From: Bacteroidales bacterium UBA4621
GTDB lineage: Bacteria; Bacteroidota; Bacteroidia; Bacteroidales; Paludibacteraceae
NCBI GenBank assembly: GCA_002387325.1
Contig: DGIN01000084.1
Coordinates: 1 to 26,003, forward strand
Direction: 5' to 3'
Length of the DNA stretch: 26,003 bases
The notes under the pieces were generated by a model. The model was given only the letters and a program-made list of their open reading frames with translations. It did no database searches and was not told where the DNA came from. Positions 8,171 to 15,773 of this stretch are shown here, piece after piece; position 1 is the first letter of the stretch; the number at the start of each line of letters is the position of its first letter. The position numbers and the translations under genes are program-made.

Positions 8171-9256
8171 TCAAAGGGAAAAAAGATAATCTAATGCTTC
8201 TGTGATGGAAGAAGCGGACAAGGTTTGATTGATAACCGGTTCGCCGATACGGCGCAGAAGGGTGAAATTAGGCAACAACGCTGCGTTTCTGCTATCAGCC
8301 GAAATGCTGTTTTTCTTATCCTGCGACATCAGTTCAAGAATACGTTTCGCCCCTTTGCAGTTGCAAGCGGGACGTCCGTAATAGTCCGACATCAGGCGGG
8401 TCAGTTGCTGTAGCGGTTTGCGCGGACAACCGAGATGTACCACACTCAGATAGAGTTCGGCAATCATGCCCCATAGGACACAATAGCCGTGCGGCGGTTG
8501 CGGTTCGGTGTGCTGTTCCAAAGAAAGCGACTCGATAGCATGTCCGACCGTATGCCCGAAATTCAATGCGTGGCGAAGCCCTTTCTCGTGCGGGTCTTCC
8601 GCCACAATGCGTTGTTTTTTCACAAGGCTCTTCTCTATCAGCGGAGCAAAGTCAGTTATCTGCTTCTGTGCCTCATCACTACGCACAGCCCGCATATATG
8701 TCTCTATATCAAATGCCAGCAATTGCTGCCAATCGCTTTCGGACGACAACAGGGCGTGTTTGAGCATTTCAGCAAACCCGCTGAGGAACTCCTGATCGGG
8801 AAGCGTTTGTAAAAATGCAGGGCAGATAATGGTCTCTATCGGTTCGGCAAAGGCTCCGATGCAATTCTTCAATCCGTGGTAATTAAACCCTGTCTTACCG
8901 CCGCTTGAAGCATCCACCATAGCCAATAGCGTGGTAGGGATATTCAGAAAGTCAATCCCGCGTTTGTAAGTTGCTGCGGCAAAACCACCCAAGTCGGTCG
9001 TCAGTCCTCCGCCTATGTTGACAAGCAGCCCTTGACGGGTGATATGATGTTCAAGGAGAAAATCCCATATCCGCTCCACCGTCTTGATAGACTTGTTCTC
9101 CTCCCCTGCAGGGATAGTCAGAAGCGGATATCCATTGCCTATCGAAGTAAGGTGGATATAAGGTGGATATAAGGTGGATAGCAGGCATATCTGTGTCTGC
9201 GGATAACGTGCCACAATAGGGACAAGGGAGGTATGCAGGTCTCGGGTAAAAAGCAT
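8171..9256 (-). CDS. aroB: 3-dehydroquinate synthase
   Basis: This 361-aa cytoplasmic enzyme converts DAHP to 3-dehydroquinate, the second step of the shikimate pathway. Family motifs are present: the NAD-binding segment NIGGGLTTDLGGFAAATYKRG less its last residue (about 80-99), PTTLLAMVDASSGGKTGFN (about 107-125), and the metal ligands E163 (GFAEMLKHAL), H235 (LNFGHTVGHA) and H256 (PPHGYC). The ATG is 4 nt from the stop of the upstream DUF4832 gene, so the two form an operon. Residues 26-37 (LSTLYPPYIHLT), in the N-terminal Rossmann-like part, are encoded by three perfect 11-bp repeats and look like an insertion or replacement in a loop. The gene ends 1 nt from the convergent beta-barrel gene. 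Confidence 0.95.
   Translation of the reverse strand: MLFTRDLHTSLVPIVARYPQTQICLLSTLYPPYIHLTSIGNGYPLLTIPAGEENKSIKTVERIWDFLLEHHITRQGLLVNIGGGLTTDLGGFAAATYKRGIDFLNIPTTLLAMVDASSGGKTGFNYHGLKNCIGAFAEPIETIICPAFLQTLPDQEFLSGFAEMLKHALLSSESDWQQLLAFDIETYMRAVRSDEAQKQITDFAPLIEKSLVKKQRIVAEDPHEKGLRHALNFGHTVGHAIESLSLEQHTEPQPPHGYCVLWGMIAELYLSVVHLGCPRKPLQQLTRLMSDYYGRPACNCKGAKRILELMSQDKKNSISADSRNAALLPNFTLLRRIGEPVINQTLSASSITEALDYLFSL
9148..9180. repeat. 11-bp tandem repeat TAAGGTGGATA x3 inside aroB
   Basis: Three perfect units at 9148-9158, 9159-9169 and 9170-9180. The 33-bp length keeps the aroB frame. Exact or one-mismatch copies lie at 3263-3273, 12736-12757 (reverse strand) and 21000-21010. Confidence 0.95.
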
Positions 9257-9260
9257 TTCC

Positions 9261-10649
9261 TTATTTCACATCAGCATTGAACTGTATCTGCTGCGAGGTG
9301 AGAATATATGGCGAAACAATGTGCAGATCTGCGCCTTTGTTCAATCCGGCAGGTATCACCACCGTCTTGCTTGCGCCCGGCTGCAGTCCTGCCAAAGAAG
9401 TGGCGGATTGCGTGGTCCCTATAGCGAAGTATGCATCACGGTAAAGTGGAGCAACACCTTCGTTGACAACGGTTACCCATGTCTGTTCGCCGTCTGTTTG
9501 GCATTCCGTTACGCGGAAACAATAACCGCTTGCCATACCGGCTGACTTAAACCGCGCTGTCGTACCGTAACTGCCGCTTGGGGCATCATTGGCTATCATA
9601 AACGAAATATGATACTTTTTTGCCATCTCCTCCCATGTGTGTCCGTACATACCCGCTGGATTGAGAAAGTTCTTCTGATCATTGCTTGTGTAATAACTGA
9701 TTTCCCCGCCGCATACACCGGTCTGCCACCGTGTGCCTTTGCCGATAGCGTTCCAGTTCTCCTCGTTGTAACCGTCCGATGAACCGATCTCGTGTCCCGC
9801 ATGCATAAAAGAGTCGTCAAACAGCCCGAATGACAATGCCATAAGTGTCTTGTCTGCCACAATCGGGCTATATGACTCATCGGCTGCATCAATAGAGACA
9901 AGCCACGGAATACGCACTACGGATGCCATATGTTGGAGAAACTCTTTTTGGTAGGCTTTCGACGGGAAATTAGTACCGAGTTTAAGACCGGTACCATAAA
10001 TATGATACTCCGACCAATGCCCGAAACCCACTTCGAGAAAAGCAATACGCGGGTCCTCGTTGTAGCGGGCTGCCAGATCTGTGTAGAACTGCTTCGTAAA
10101 CCATTGCAGTTCGCTATTGCTCCAATCGGCATAATAGGTCGGTCCGTCCCCGCCCGGATTTTTGCTGTAGGTCTCTTTGTAGTCAGACAGTGCTTTGATG
10201 TATTGCGGGACGGCTGTTGCTCCTTTCGTACCGTCCACATCGGTGCTGCTGGGATACTCGTAGCGGAAACGGATAATCGCCTGGTGTCCACGCGAAGCAA
10301 TATCATTCAATATATTCTCAAGATACGCCCAATTGTATTGTATTTTTCCGTCCTTTTTGCCCGTAACTACCTTGCATGGGAGGCAATAGTGAAACTCCAG
10401 ACTGATGGAAGATTTATATTCGTTGATACGGCTGTGCGACGGCCACATCACAAGCCCCGTCATCGGCTGGACGGCATCTACACGGCTGCTTACCGCCACG
10501 CGATGCGTATTATCGGGTATGGCAGGTGCGGAAAAAGTGATACTGTCCAAATCGGAAACGGTGTATTTGCCGTCTTTCCAAAGGTACATCTGTGCCGGAC
10601 AAGTTGAGGAAAGAAATAGGGCTGCAAGTGCCAAAAGAGTGTGTTTCAT
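9261..10649 (-). CDS. Secreted DUF4832-type protein, glycoside-hydrolase-like fold
   Basis: This 462-aa protein has a signal peptide (MKHTLLALAALFLSSTCPAQ). The body resembles the DUF4874/DUF4832 family, which has a TIM-barrel-like domain followed by a small beta domain. GFGHWSEYHIYG (about residues 208-219) corresponds to the family's G-x-W-x-E-x-H-like motif, with E214 as a possible catalytic acid. The C-terminal part WVTVVNEGVAPLYRDAYFAI looks like the beta-sandwich domain. It may act on glycans, but no substrate can be read from the sequence. The N-terminal stretch after the signal (YLWKDGKYTVSDLDSITFS) looks like the short Bacteroidetes N-terminal segment seen on many secreted proteins. 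It is transcribed from a perfect TATCTTTG promoter element at 10708-10715 and precedes aroB by 4 nt. Confidence 0.7.
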   Translation of the reverse strand: MKHTLLALAALFLSSTCPAQMYLWKDGKYTVSDLDSITFSAPAIPDNTHRVAVSSRVDAVQPMTGLVMWPSHSRINEYKSSISLEFHYCLPCKVVTGKKDGKIQYNWAYLENILNDIASRGHQAIIRFRYEYPSSTDVDGTKGATAVPQYIKALSDYKETYSKNPGGDGPTYYADWSNSELQWFTKQFYTDLAARYNEDPRIAFLEVGFGHWSEYHIYGTGLKLGTNFPSKAYQKEFLQHMASVVRIPWLVSIDAADESYSPIVADKTLMALSFGLFDDSFMHAGHEIGSSDGYNEENWNAIGKGTRWQTGVCGGEISYYTSNDQKNFLNPAGMYGHTWEEMAKKYHISFMIANDAPSGSYGTTARFKSAGMASGYCFRVTECQTDGEQTWVTVVNEGVAPLYRDAYFAIGTTQSATSLAGLQPGASKTVVIPAGLNKGADLHIVSPYILTSQQIQFNADVK

Positions 10650-10661
10650 AGAGTATGTGTT

Positions 10662-10691
10662 TTTGTAAACCGATTATTTTTTGTACCTTTG
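10662..10691 (+). promoter_or_regulatory. Promoter of rnhA (Bacteroidetes type)
   Basis: TTTG at 10662-10665, an 18-nt spacer, then TACCTTTG at 10684-10691, matching the Bacteroidetes consensus TTTG-N19-21-TAnnTTTG except for one base of spacing. Transcription would start near 10697, about 35 nt before the rnhA ATG. Confidence 0.75.
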
Positions 10692-10707
10692 CAGGGAATA
10701 TCGGTTG

Positions 10708-10738
10708 CAAAGATACACATTTTCAGGCAAATGGCAAA
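10708..10738 (-). promoter_or_regulatory. Promoter of the DUF4832-aroB operon (Bacteroidetes type)
   Basis: On the minus strand TTTG (10738-10735), a 19-nt spacer, then TATCTTTG (10715-10708) gives a full consensus match. Transcription would start near 10702, about 50 nt before the DUF4832 ATG. The -33 element lies inside the first codons of rnhA. Confidence 0.75.
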
Positions 10739-11360
10739 ACGAAAAGTTAATTTTTATGTCGTATGGCAAGGACGCACTCCGGGAATATATACCTCGTGGA
10801 CGGAGTGCGAAGCGCAAATAAAAGGCATAGCCGCCAAATACAAAGGATTTGAAACCCGACAGGAAGCCGAAAAAGCCCTTTCGGATGGTTTCGAAGCATA
10901 TCTTGTGCCAAAGGGGAAAACGGAAAACAACACTATCGCCACTGCCCGATACAAACCGGTATATCCCGCTTTGGCAGTGGATGCTGCCTGTTCGGGAAAC
11001 CCCGGTGTATTGGAATTTAGAGGCGTGATAGCCGACACCGGTACAGAGGTCTTCCGCAGGGGACCCTACAAGGGGGGGACCAACAACATCGGTGAGTTCC
11101 TCGCCATCGTCTTGGGCTTGGCGTATCTCAAACAGCATAACCTGCCTTGGGTATTGTATTCCGACAGCCGAACCGCTCTGGCATGGCTGCGCAAAGGAAA
11201 GGCACAGACCAAACTCGAATGTACACCCAAAAACGCAGAACTGTTCGATATGTTGCGGAAAGCCGAACAATGGCTTGCCTGCAACACCTATACCACCACT
11301 ATCTATAAATGGGATACCGAACATTGGGGTGAAATACCCGCTGATTTCGGCAGGAAATAA
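10731..11360 (+). CDS. rnhA: Ribonuclease H1 with N-terminal hybrid-binding (viroplasmin) domain
   Basis: This 209-aa enzyme degrades RNA in RNA-DNA hybrids. Residues about 4-48 are the viroplasmin-like hybrid-binding domain (FYVVWQGRTPGIYTSWTECE). The type 1 RNase H domain follows with candidate catalytic acids D84 (LAVDAACSGNPG), E122 (NNIGEF), D145 (YSDSRTA) and D205 (EIPADFGRK). An in-frame upstream start at 10641 exists, but the ATG at 10731 is preferred: the hybrid-binding domain begins right after it, and the strong promoter at 10662-10691 lies downstream of 10641. The gene is convergent with ftsW, 15 nt apart, with no obvious terminator between them. Confidence 0.92.
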   Translation: MAKRKVNFYVVWQGRTPGIYTSWTECEAQIKGIAAKYKGFETRQEAEKALSDGFEAYLVPKGKTENNTIATARYKPVYPALAVDAACSGNPGVLEFRGVIADTGTEVFRRGPYKGGTNNIGEFLAIVLGLAYLKQHNLPWVLYSDSRTALAWLRKGKAQTKLECTPKNAELFDMLRKAEQWLACNTYTTTIYKWDTEHWGEIPADFGRK

Positions 11361-11375
11361 CAAGATACAATCCGT

Positions 11376-12623
11376 TCAATCCACTTGTATGTCGGGTACC
11401 TCGTCCTGACTGGCGGCAATAGTCTCGTTCTGACGGTTGCGCAGCGAGACCTGCTCCCTGCTCACGCACATCATAATACCGAAATAGACACTGGTTATCA
11501 GCACACTCGTACCCCCCCGGCTGATAAGCGGCAAAGGCTGACCGGTTACTGGTCCCAGACCGACCGCCACAAGCATGGAAATCAATGCCTGGCAGGTGAG
11601 CATCAGTGCCAAACCCATCACCATCAGCATAGAGGCATCATCGCCGTAGCGGGTAGAGATGAAACAGGCACGGAAAAGCAGCCACAGGTAGAGCGCAATC
11701 ACCACCAATGCCCCCACTATCCCCGACTCTTCCACAATAATGGCATAAATATAATCGGCATACGCAAGCGGCAGATAATCACGCTCTTTGCTGTTGCCGG
11801 GAAACACACCGAGAGGAGATTTGCCACCACGGGCTATGGCAACATTGGCATACGCCTCCTGACGGTTCTCATCGGTGATAACGAAAGTGGCGGTATCGCT
11901 GTCCGCCTTGTCTGCAAACAACTTGCGGTCAATACGCTTCACCCATGTCTCGGCACGCCCGAAAAGTCCCGTCATCTCACGGTCTCGGCGGACAAAAGCG
12001 AACTCTACCACACAATAACCCAATACAAGAAAAACGATGGCGATACCTGCCGTAAAACCCCAGAACTTGAACGGAATACGTGCCAGAATCCACAGCAGAA
12101 AGACAATACCGCAAATCAGGATGGCTGTGGAGAGGTTGCTCGTCATTACGGGCAGTGCCACCACTGCGGCTATACCGAGTGTCCAAAAGAAATACTTGCG
12201 CTTGTCCCCCTCGGTCTTGATGCGCGAGAGCAGGTCTGCAACCACGATAATAAGCGACAATTTCGCCAACTCGGATGGCTGAACAGTGAAACCCGCAATG
12301 CGTACCCAACGTGTGGCACCATTGAGCGTTACGGCAAACGGATTGCCCGGAATGAGCAGCGAATAGAGCAATACTATGGAAAGCAGCAACAGCACATATC
12401 CCCCGATCCGAATGATATAGGACGGCAGAAACTGCACAAAGAAAGCAATCGCCACACCCAAAGCGATAAACACAATCTGTTGCCCGACAGGACCGAGTAC
12501 GGAATGTTTCTGATAGACCAACATACTCGATGCCGAGAACAGTGCAATAACCGCCACCACAATCATCGAGATATAAATCGCCCACAACCCCTTGTCTGTA
12601 TTTTGTAAGTTCGGTAGTTTCAT
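11376..12623 (-). CDS. ftsW: FtsW, SEDS-family peptidoglycan glycosyltransferase
   Basis: This 415-aa polytopic inner-membrane protein has about ten hydrophobic segments starting at residue 14. SEDS motifs include NGATRWVRIAGFTVQPSELAK less its last residue and, near the C-terminus, GLGPVTGQPLPLISRGGTS, a signature of FtsW/RodA/SpoVE. FtsW polymerises lipid II at the septum together with FtsI. Its place in the dcw cluster supports FtsW over RodA. In many Bacteroidetes ftsW directly follows murD. Here two other genes and a 236-nt spacer of 11-bp repeats lie between them, so ftsW may be transcribed separately. No clear TAnnTTTG promoter is visible in that spacer on the minus strand. The gene ends in TGA and murG does not follow. 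Confidence 0.93.
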   Translation of the reverse strand: MKLPNLQNTDKGLWAIYISMIVVAVIALFSASSMLVYQKHSVLGPVGQQIVFIALGVAIAFFVQFLPSYIIRIGGYVLLLLSIVLLYSLLIPGNPFAVTLNGATRWVRIAGFTVQPSELAKLSLIIVVADLLSRIKTEGDKRKYFFWTLGIAAVVALPVMTSNLSTAILICGIVFLLWILARIPFKFWGFTAGIAIVFLVLGYCVVEFAFVRRDREMTGLFGRAETWVKRIDRKLFADKADSDTATFVITDENRQEAYANVAIARGGKSPLGVFPGNSKERDYLPLAYADYIYAIIVEESGIVGALVVIALYLWLLFRACFISTRYGDDASMLMVMGLALMLTCQALISMLVAVGLGPVTGQPLPLISRGGTSVLITSVYFGIMMCVSREQVSLRNRQNETIAASQDEVPDIQVD

Positions 12624-12638
12624 CGTTTTTTTATTAAA

Positions 12639-12803
12639 ACCGTTAAAAATCTCCGTTAGTCAGCCGTTAATTTTTGTGTTGAATTTGTTATAGGATCGTT
12701 ATAGGTTGGTTATAGGATAGATATGTTAAAAAGTTTATCCACCTTATATCCGCCTTACTTTTGCATACGCTATCCACCCGTCATCCACAGAACATCCACC
12801 TGT
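12639..12803. repeat. Composite array of three 11-bp repeat families in the spacer upstream of ftsW
   Basis: Family 1: CCGTTA-containing units at 12639-12671 (spacing 13 and 11). Family 2: GTTATAGGATC, GTTATAGGTTG, GTTATAGGATA at 12687-12719. Family 3: TATCCACCTTA, TATCCGCCTTA at 12736-12757 and TATCCACCCGT, CATCCACAGAA, CATCCACCTGT at 12771-12803. These cover most of the 236-nt gap between the lipoprotein gene and ftsW. Nothing gene-like is seen here. Confidence 0.85.
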
Positions 12804-12859
12804 GTCGGACATATCTGCTTTCCCTGTTTTTTCCCTGATGTTACCCTGAGGATAGGCGG

Positions 12860-13567
12860 CTATTCTGCAGAGTGGTTGCGGAGAATTTCCACCGAGCAGT
12901 CGCGCCAATGCTGCAGGTAACCTGCCGTCATCTGCATATTGCGCATATCGCTGGCATCCCATACGGGAAGCCCCCACCAGCCGTCTGCCTGCCAGTACTT
13001 GAGTTGTCGGCAGCGGCTTTGCAGCACATAGACTACCCCGTAGTAGCGATTGCCGATACGGAAACGGTCGAGACAAAGCAGGCGGTGGTGCTGCGGATTA
13101 ACGATGATATTGCGCCACACGATGTCCGCCCGCTGTAGCGGTTCTGCCTGATAGACATCGCCGTGCAGGTTGATCGTTACCGAGTCGGCATAGATGGCAT
13201 AGTCGGGTTGCAGATTGACAGGGCGGTTGGTTTCGATAAGCAGCACCTCGTCGCGATAGACAAAACACAGCGAGTCGGGACGGAAAGGCAGGTCGCGCAG
13301 TACGCTTTCCGCAAACCGCCTGCCTTTGTAGTTGCTGAGGTTGTCCGCCGAAATAAAATGCGCCCCGTACGAGCCGTCCGACATATTCTGCTCCATCTTC
13401 GGCTGGTCGGTAAAATGCCAATAGATATGCGACAAGTTGTCCGTTATGCGTCCCGTTTCCGGTGCATATTGCCAGCGGCCGCCCGACGACAGCCCGTGTA
13501 CACCTGCACAGGAAGTGAGCAGCCCGAGCAGGGCTATCCATAAAAAGTATTTGTATCGTGTTGTCAT
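12860..13567 (-). CDS. Putative lipoprotein of unknown function
   Basis: This 235-aa protein has a lipoprotein signal peptide: basic start (MTTRYK), hydrophobic core and lipobox LTSC at residues 17-20, so it is probably acylated at Cys20 and held in the outer or inner membrane facing the periplasm. The rest is Trp/Tyr-rich (IYWHFTDQPKMEQNMSDGSY; YWQADGWWGLPVWD) with no family that I recognise. The start overlaps the stop of the DUF6624-like gene by 4 nt (13564-13567), so the two are almost certainly co-expressed within the dcw transcript, between murD and ftsW. An envelope or cell-wall role is an inference from this position only. It ends in TAG. Confidence 0.75.
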   Translation of the reverse strand: MTTRYKYFLWIALLGLLTSCAGVHGLSSGGRWQYAPETGRITDNLSHIYWHFTDQPKMEQNMSDGSYGAHFISADNLSNYKGRRFAESVLRDLPFRPDSLCFVYRDEVLLIETNRPVNLQPDYAIYADSVTINLHGDVYQAEPLQRADIVWRNIIVNPQHHRLLCLDRFRIGNRYYGVVYVLQSRCRQLKYWQADGWWGLPVWDASDMRNMQMTAGYLQHWRDCSVEILRNHSAE

Positions 13568-14322
13568 TTGCTGTATTCTTCGATTCGTTTTTCCAGCATC
13601 TCCACTTGGTGCGGGAGCAGGTCGCCTTTTTCCGCTGCCTCACGGAAAACAGGCAGATATTTCTTCCACATATCCATACCGTAGTGCTGCACCACGACCC
13701 AGACGGCAGAGGTGGCATCGCCTATCTCTTTTTTGCCCAACCAGCCGCGTGCGGTGTAGAGCGAGTCCACAAAATGCATGTGGAGCGTGTCGGTGCGCAG
13801 CATCTCGCGGCAGAGACTGTCTTTCTCGGGCGCATTGGCATAGTAGGCTGCCACATAGCGGTGGCGGATAGACTGATCCTCGTCCCAGATTGCCATCAGT
13901 TGGTCGTACAGCGGGTGTTCGTAAGCGGCTACCGCCCGTGTATAGCGGGCTTGGCTCTCGCCGGCTATCGTCTCCCAGCGGGGATCGCTGTGCAACGCTT
14001 GCAGATCCGCATCTGCATCCAGTCGGCGGCTGTACCATTCGGGGAAACGCTCCAGCATAGTTCCGAGACGTTTGAACGCTTCGTCCGTCTGCCCCGCCTT
14101 GGCGGCACAACAAGCCGCATTGTAAAAATTGTTGCTGCCTGCGCCCTCACACATCAATGCTTCCCCGTACAGGGCGGAAGCAGCAGCATAATCGCCCGCC
14201 ATATAGCACGAATCGGCTTGGTGAGCCAGCGACAACAACTTACCGGACGGAGCCAGCGCCATACCCGGCAATACACTTGCTGCCAACAACAATCCTACTG
14301 CTAAAATCTTGGTATTTTTCAT
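13564..14322 (-). CDS. Secreted TPR plus DUF6624-like protein
   Basis: This 252-aa protein has a signal peptide (about residues 1-24, ending GMALA). Residues about 30-95 look like two TPR-type hairpins (YMAGDYAAASALYGEAL; FYNAACCAAKAGQTDEAFKR). The C-terminal half (about 138-250) matches the pattern I know from DUF6624: an IWDEDQSIR motif, GWLGKKEIGDATSAVWVVVQ, then HYGMDMWKKYLPVFREAAEKG. No enzymatic function is established for that family as far as I know. The ATG is 10 nt after the murD stop, so it belongs to the dcw operon. It is not a standard dcw member. Confidence 0.72.
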   Translation of the reverse strand: MKNTKILAVGLLLAASVLPGMALAPSGKLLSLAHQADSCYMAGDYAAASALYGEALMCEGAGSNNFYNAACCAAKAGQTDEAFKRLGTMLERFPEWYSRRLDADADLQALHSDPRWETIAGESQARYTRAVAAYEHPLYDQLMAIWDEDQSIRHRYVAAYYANAPEKDSLCREMLRTDTLHMHFVDSLYTARGWLGKKEIGDATSAVWVVVQHYGMDMWKKYLPVFREAAEKGDLLPHQVEMLEKRIEEYSK

Positions 14323-14332
14323 ATTCTATGCA

Positions 14333-15688
14333 TTATAATTTCCGAACAGCCGCCATAAATTGTTCGCCGCGGTCTTCGTATGACTTAAACAGATCGAAAC
14401 TTGCACAGCACGGTGAGAGCAGCACCGTATCGCCCTCATGTGCGGCTTGATACGCCCCGACCACGGCATCGTGCAGGTTGTCGGTGTCAATAATCTTCAG
14501 TCCGAAGCCTCCGAAATGTTCGCGCAGTTTCTCGTTGTGCAGTCCCATAAAGACCAGCGTATGGCATTTCTTGCGCACTAAGTCGTCTATCTCGGAGTAG
14601 TCGTTGCCCTTGTCCTTTCCGCCGAGGATCAGCACAGTCGGCGTGGTCATCGATTCGAGGGCGTACCAGCACGAATTGACATTGGTCGCTTTCGAGTCGT
14701 TGATAAACCGCACGCCGCGAATGGTTGCTACATATTGCAATCTGTGCTCCACACCGGCGAACTGCTGCAGGCTCTCGCGGATGACATCGTTCTTAATGTG
14801 CAGTATCTGTGCTGCTATTGATGCCGCCATAGAGTTGAGTTGGTTGTGTTTGCCTTTCAGACTCAACTGCTCCACCGGCACTTGCAACGGTTCTGCGACA
14901 TTGACCATCAGGTTATTATGTTCAATCCACGCAGCATTCACGCCGCCGATATTCTTTGCCGACTCACAGGGTGTCTCGAAACCGAAAGGATAGAGCGTCG
15001 CACCCGGACGCAGTTTGTGTATCTCCTTATCAATCACGGGGTCTTCCGCCCAGTAGATAAACGCATCGTCCTGGGTCTGGTTCTGCGTAATGCGGAACTT
15101 GGCATTCACATAGTTCTGAAAATCAAATCCGTAGCGGTCGAGGTGGTCGGGCGTGATATTCATAAGAATGGCGATGTTCGCACGGAAATCGTACATATTG
15201 TCTAATTGGAACGACGAAAGTTCAATCACATAGTAGTCGTGCTTCTCATGTGCCACCTGCAAGGCTAACGAATTGCCGATATTTCCTGCCAACCCCACAT
15301 TCAGCCCCGCACGGTGCAGAATGTCGTAAATCAGCGAGGTGGTGGTCGTCTTGCCGTTGGAACCCGTGATACAGATCATCTTCGCATCGGTGTAGCGAGC
15401 GGCAAACTCAATCTCGGAGATAATGGGCGTGCCTTGCGCCTGCAGTTTCTGTATCATCGGGGCGGTCAGCGGGATACCCGGACTCTTGATTACCTCGTCG
15501 GCATTGAGAATAAGCGACTCGCTATGCTGTCCGTCCTCCCATGCGATGCCGTTTTGGTCAAGCATAGCGCGGTATCCGGGTTTGATTTCCCCCATATCGC
15601 TCACAAAGACATCAAAGCCTTTTTCTTTGGCGAGTATCGCGGCTCCCGTCCCCGACTCGCCCGCTCCAAGCACTACTATTCGTTTCAT
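14333..15688 (-). CDS. murD: UDP-N-acetylmuramoyl-L-alanine--D-glutamate ligase
   Basis: This 451-aa cytoplasmic Mur ligase adds D-Glu to UDP-MurNAc-L-Ala. The N-terminal nucleotide-sugar domain starts with VVLGAGESGTGAAILAKEKG. The ATP-binding P-loop is TGSNGKTT at residues 108-115. The central domain carries the ligase motif VIELSSFQL (about residues 154-162) and NITPDHLDRYG. The C-terminal domain has ATNVNSCWYALES and ILGGKDKGNDYSEI. Length and domain order are normal. It lies between mraY (85 nt upstream) and the DUF6624-like gene (10 nt downstream). It ends in TAA. Confidence 0.96.
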   Translation of the reverse strand: MKRIVVLGAGESGTGAAILAKEKGFDVFVSDMGEIKPGYRAMLDQNGIAWEDGQHSESLILNADEVIKSPGIPLTAPMIQKLQAQGTPIISEIEFAARYTDAKMICITGSNGKTTTTSLIYDILHRAGLNVGLAGNIGNSLALQVAHEKHDYYVIELSSFQLDNMYDFRANIAILMNITPDHLDRYGFDFQNYVNAKFRITQNQTQDDAFIYWAEDPVIDKEIHKLRPGATLYPFGFETPCESAKNIGGVNAAWIEHNNLMVNVAEPLQVPVEQLSLKGKHNQLNSMAASIAAQILHIKNDVIRESLQQFAGVEHRLQYVATIRGVRFINDSKATNVNSCWYALESMTTPTVLILGGKDKGNDYSEIDDLVRKKCHTLVFMGLHNEKLREHFGGFGLKIIDTDNLHDAVVGAYQAAHEGDTVLLSPCCASFDLFKSYEDRGEQFMAAVRKL

Positions 15689-15773
15689 AGGTTTTTAAGT
15701 TTTTGTTTCCGTCAACAGACGTGGTTTGACTGTTAAACGAATATAATTGAATCCTATTGGATGATATTTGTTC

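Noticed and set aside
10641..10730. N-terminal extension of RNase H1 from 10641
   Set aside because: It lies upstream of and across the promoter; the domain begins right after ATG 10731.
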